In this document: positions 61,722 through 64,000 of the stretch, piece after piece
How the letters are laid out: each line of letters starts with the position of its first letter
Position numbering within the stretch: position 1 is the stretch's first letter
Source of the DNA: Delphinapterus leucas
Taxonomy: Eukaryota > Chordata > Mammalia > Artiodactyla > Monodontidae
Length of the DNA stretch: 64,000 bases
Direction: 5' to 3'
NCBI RefSeq assembly: GCF_002288925.2
Contig: NW_022098004.1
Span: 10,979,407-11,043,406, forward strand
Made by a program: the position numbers and the translations under genes
Notes under the pieces: model-generated
Databases searched by the model: none
The model's input: the letters and a program-made list of their open reading frames with translations, nothing else
Told to the model about the DNA's origin: nothing

Positions 61722-63902
61722 GAAGTGCTATTCGTCTTGACCTAAATAACCTGGCTTATTTGGACAGTTGCACTTTTCCCAATAAAAATGCAGTTTGGGG
61801 AATGAAACACGGCTGTGCCTTTGCTTATTATCTGAGTCATAATAGTAAGAGTAAATATTCAGTAGAACATAATACCACTGTAGACATTTACAGCAGAAAG
61901 TGAGTTATATAGGGAATTTGGTGTTAAACAATGCTGGAAAGGCTGCAGAAGGCATCAGAGGCTGAAGTTTGTTTTCGGGCTTATCACTACAGTTCTGGTC
62001 CAGAGGGTCAGGAATATACTGGTGCTGCCCTAATATGCAAATTGTAGGACACCAGTGCTTACGATCACTGAAGTGAATGAATCAGGGTAAGAACCTGTGG
62101 GAGTGCAGCCTCACATCTGGCACGGTGAGCCTTTGCTCACCAGATCTAAAGAAGAATAATACGGCATATGTCGTCTTTGCATTTTCAAAATCTCATGTAA
62201 ATGGATCTCAATGGCAGAACATAAAGAGAATCTACAAACTTGGTGTGAAAGGAATGTGAGAAATGCAGATGTCAGGTGATGCTGGGAAGAACGAAATAAA
62301 AGAATAAAACACTGGTTGCCAACACAATATTCATTACACAGAGAATGTGGAGTTTACTTGTTGAAAGGCTTAAAGTTGTAGGTTATTTATCTACTTAGTT
62401 TAACATCTCTGTTTTACAAGGTGAGAGACAAAACCTTTCAGACTTTCCAGGGGTCCTCTGGGAAATCTTGCAGTTAGTTTGAGGTCCAAATGACTCCATT
62501 TAGAATTTGATTTTGGGAAAAGGTCAAATATTTGAACTTTTGATTAAATAGGAGCATAGATCATTATGAAATAATATTTAATTACTTATGTAACCAATAG
62601 AAGATTTTAAAGGCAAATACAGAAGTTTACATAGTGTGAACAAAACTTAGCTGTTTTAGTCTTGAGAAGCCTGGGTTTTCTTAAGTAATTAAAGATATAT
62701 TAAGACAATGTGAAGCAGAGTAAATTATTTGGTAAGCCACAGAAATCTTTGCTTTCCAGGTAGATTACTCAAAAGTTAAAAACAAAACAAAATAACCTCC
62801 CCATCCCGAACCTTTAACAATCACTTATCAAGAGCAGACCAATAGTCCATAAAACTTTGTCATTTTAATAGAAAACTAAATTCCAACTTTGCTCCAGTAC
62901 ACATTGGATATTAAAACTCACTCTTTTAAAGACTTAAATAAATCCATTCCAATCTTAGCTAGTGTGGCCACACATAAAATTCCTTTCCCAAGATTCTTTT
63001 TCCACAAGCCTTCTACAACTTTTTTTTATATCCATTTAGATTTTGCCCTTGGTTTTTTTCCTCTTTCTCATTCTGGACCAATCAGTCATTTTACTTTTCA
63101 TACACAGTTGTTTCCTTTCACCTTTATTATTTCTAAGTAGTTTTAATTACATATATTAATTAGAATTATTAACCCTTAGAGTCCTTCATTTCTAGTGAAA
63201 ACTAAGAAGTCAGCAATTGTGGACTGTCTGTTACACTAGCATTCTCTGGGTTGGAAAATTTATAAATATGTACATTTCACATTTTCTAGAAGTATAGTCT
63301 TCCTCATAGTAAAAGTTTCAGTGTGGCAGAAGACGTGTTTACTAATAGACCCCAAAATCTTTGGTGCCTCTGTAAAAGAACAAAAATGGATAAACCTGTG
63401 TTCAGTAATTAATGTTTTAGTATTTTGTCTTATTTGGAAATGATGTAGATGGTGAATATCCATGATTTAACTTACCTCAGTATAACTTTAAGGCTTAAAG
63501 TTACCAAAAAAATTATGGAAACCATTTTTAAGTAGACATATTGTAAAGCATACTTATTGTTGAAAAGTTCATTTATAAACTTTCATTTACATTTAGTTAA
63601 TTCAGTTGTTCTCAACAATTATATTTAGATTAGTCTTGAAATTTTTGTGAGACATTAAACAGCTAACCACCATCACGTTATCTTTTTTTTTGCTGACAAA
63701 TTCTGTAACAGAGATAACATGAGCTTATTTAACTTTTAGTAAACCTAGGTAGAATGAAAATATTATATTTAACGCTGATAACTCTAAAGACATGCCTGTT
63801 TTAAGTAAACCAACAAACTTAAGCTAGCTTTTATTTACCAAAGATTACCCTAGATCATGTAAACTTGTAAAACACCTGGGTCAGTTTATATATATGTATG
63901 TA
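61722..63902. other. AT-rich unassigned sequence
   Basis: About 2.2 kb with no gene or recognisable repeat. All frames are short. Confidence 0.45.
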
Positions 63903-63966
63903 TTTTTTTAATTGAAGTATAGCTGATTTACAATGTTATGTTAGTTTCTGGTATACAGCAAAGTGA

Positions 63967-64000
<34 letters not shown>
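63903..64000 (-). mobile_element. LINE-1 3' end running off the window
   Basis: 'AATTGAAGTATAGCTGATTT' then 'GTTAGTTTCTGGTATACAGC' and AAAGTGATTCA match the 3' end of copy B (54160-54220). The rest of the element lies to the right of the window. A (TA)n run fills 63971-64000. Confidence 0.85.

Overview
This window is nuclear DNA from a mammal, most likely a cetacean (whale or dolphin). The main evidence is eleven tRNA-derived SINEs of the cetacean/hippo CHR type. Most share a head that reads GGGCTTCCCTGGTGGCGCAG and end in an A-rich tail. They sit among LINE-1, MIR, L2, MLT1-like LTR and hAT/Tigger-like fossils, and the background is AT-rich with few CpGs. I see no prokaryotic or organellar signal. 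I found no convincing intact cellular gene. Nearly every longer open stretch lies inside, or antisense to, a retrotransposon. The window reads as intergenic or deep intronic sequence.

Layout: 1-4075 holds the 5' two-thirds of a LINE-1 on the minus strand (copy A), with an uninterrupted ORF1 and a broken ORF2. 5088-5731 is an MLT1-like LTR split by a SINE. 6232-7366 is a hAT-Charlie-type DNA transposon fossil. 8044-15031 carries four CHR SINEs, MIR/L2 pieces, two L1 tails and a second MLT1-like LTR. 15450-17800 is an old minus-strand L1, and 17800-24375 is mostly unassigned. A young-looking 5'-truncated L1 with a perfect 19-bp target-site duplication lies at 24823-25183. 26985-28135 is an L1 split by a Tigger-like transposon. 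31060-33100 is a decayed plus-strand L1 carrying a SINE and a CA repeat. 34540-35250 is an L2 split by a hAT element. 44167-44386 is a complete small TA-flanked DNA transposon. 44815-45345 is a processed RPL21 pseudogene. 45905-45954 is an unusual overlapping inverted repeat. 49190-51560 holds old L1 and LTR pieces. 54156-61223 is a full-length minus-strand LINE-1 (copy B, about 7.07 kb) with a GC-rich 5'UTR, a YY1-like site at its 5' end, ORF1 and ORF2. One more SINE follows at 61508, and a further L1 tail runs off the right end.

No genes act together here. The content is a layered record of retrotransposition: L2/MIR and old L1/DNA transposons are oldest, MLT1-like LTRs come next, and CHR SINEs and young L1 are most recent. 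The SINEs have L1-type target-site duplications and A-rich tails, as expected if L1 machinery mobilised them. Despite a deliberate search I found no undescribed biological system. The best leads are the young L1 insertion with a transduction-like tail, the two direct L1 copies 55 kb apart, the inverted-repeat cluster and one weak exon candidate.
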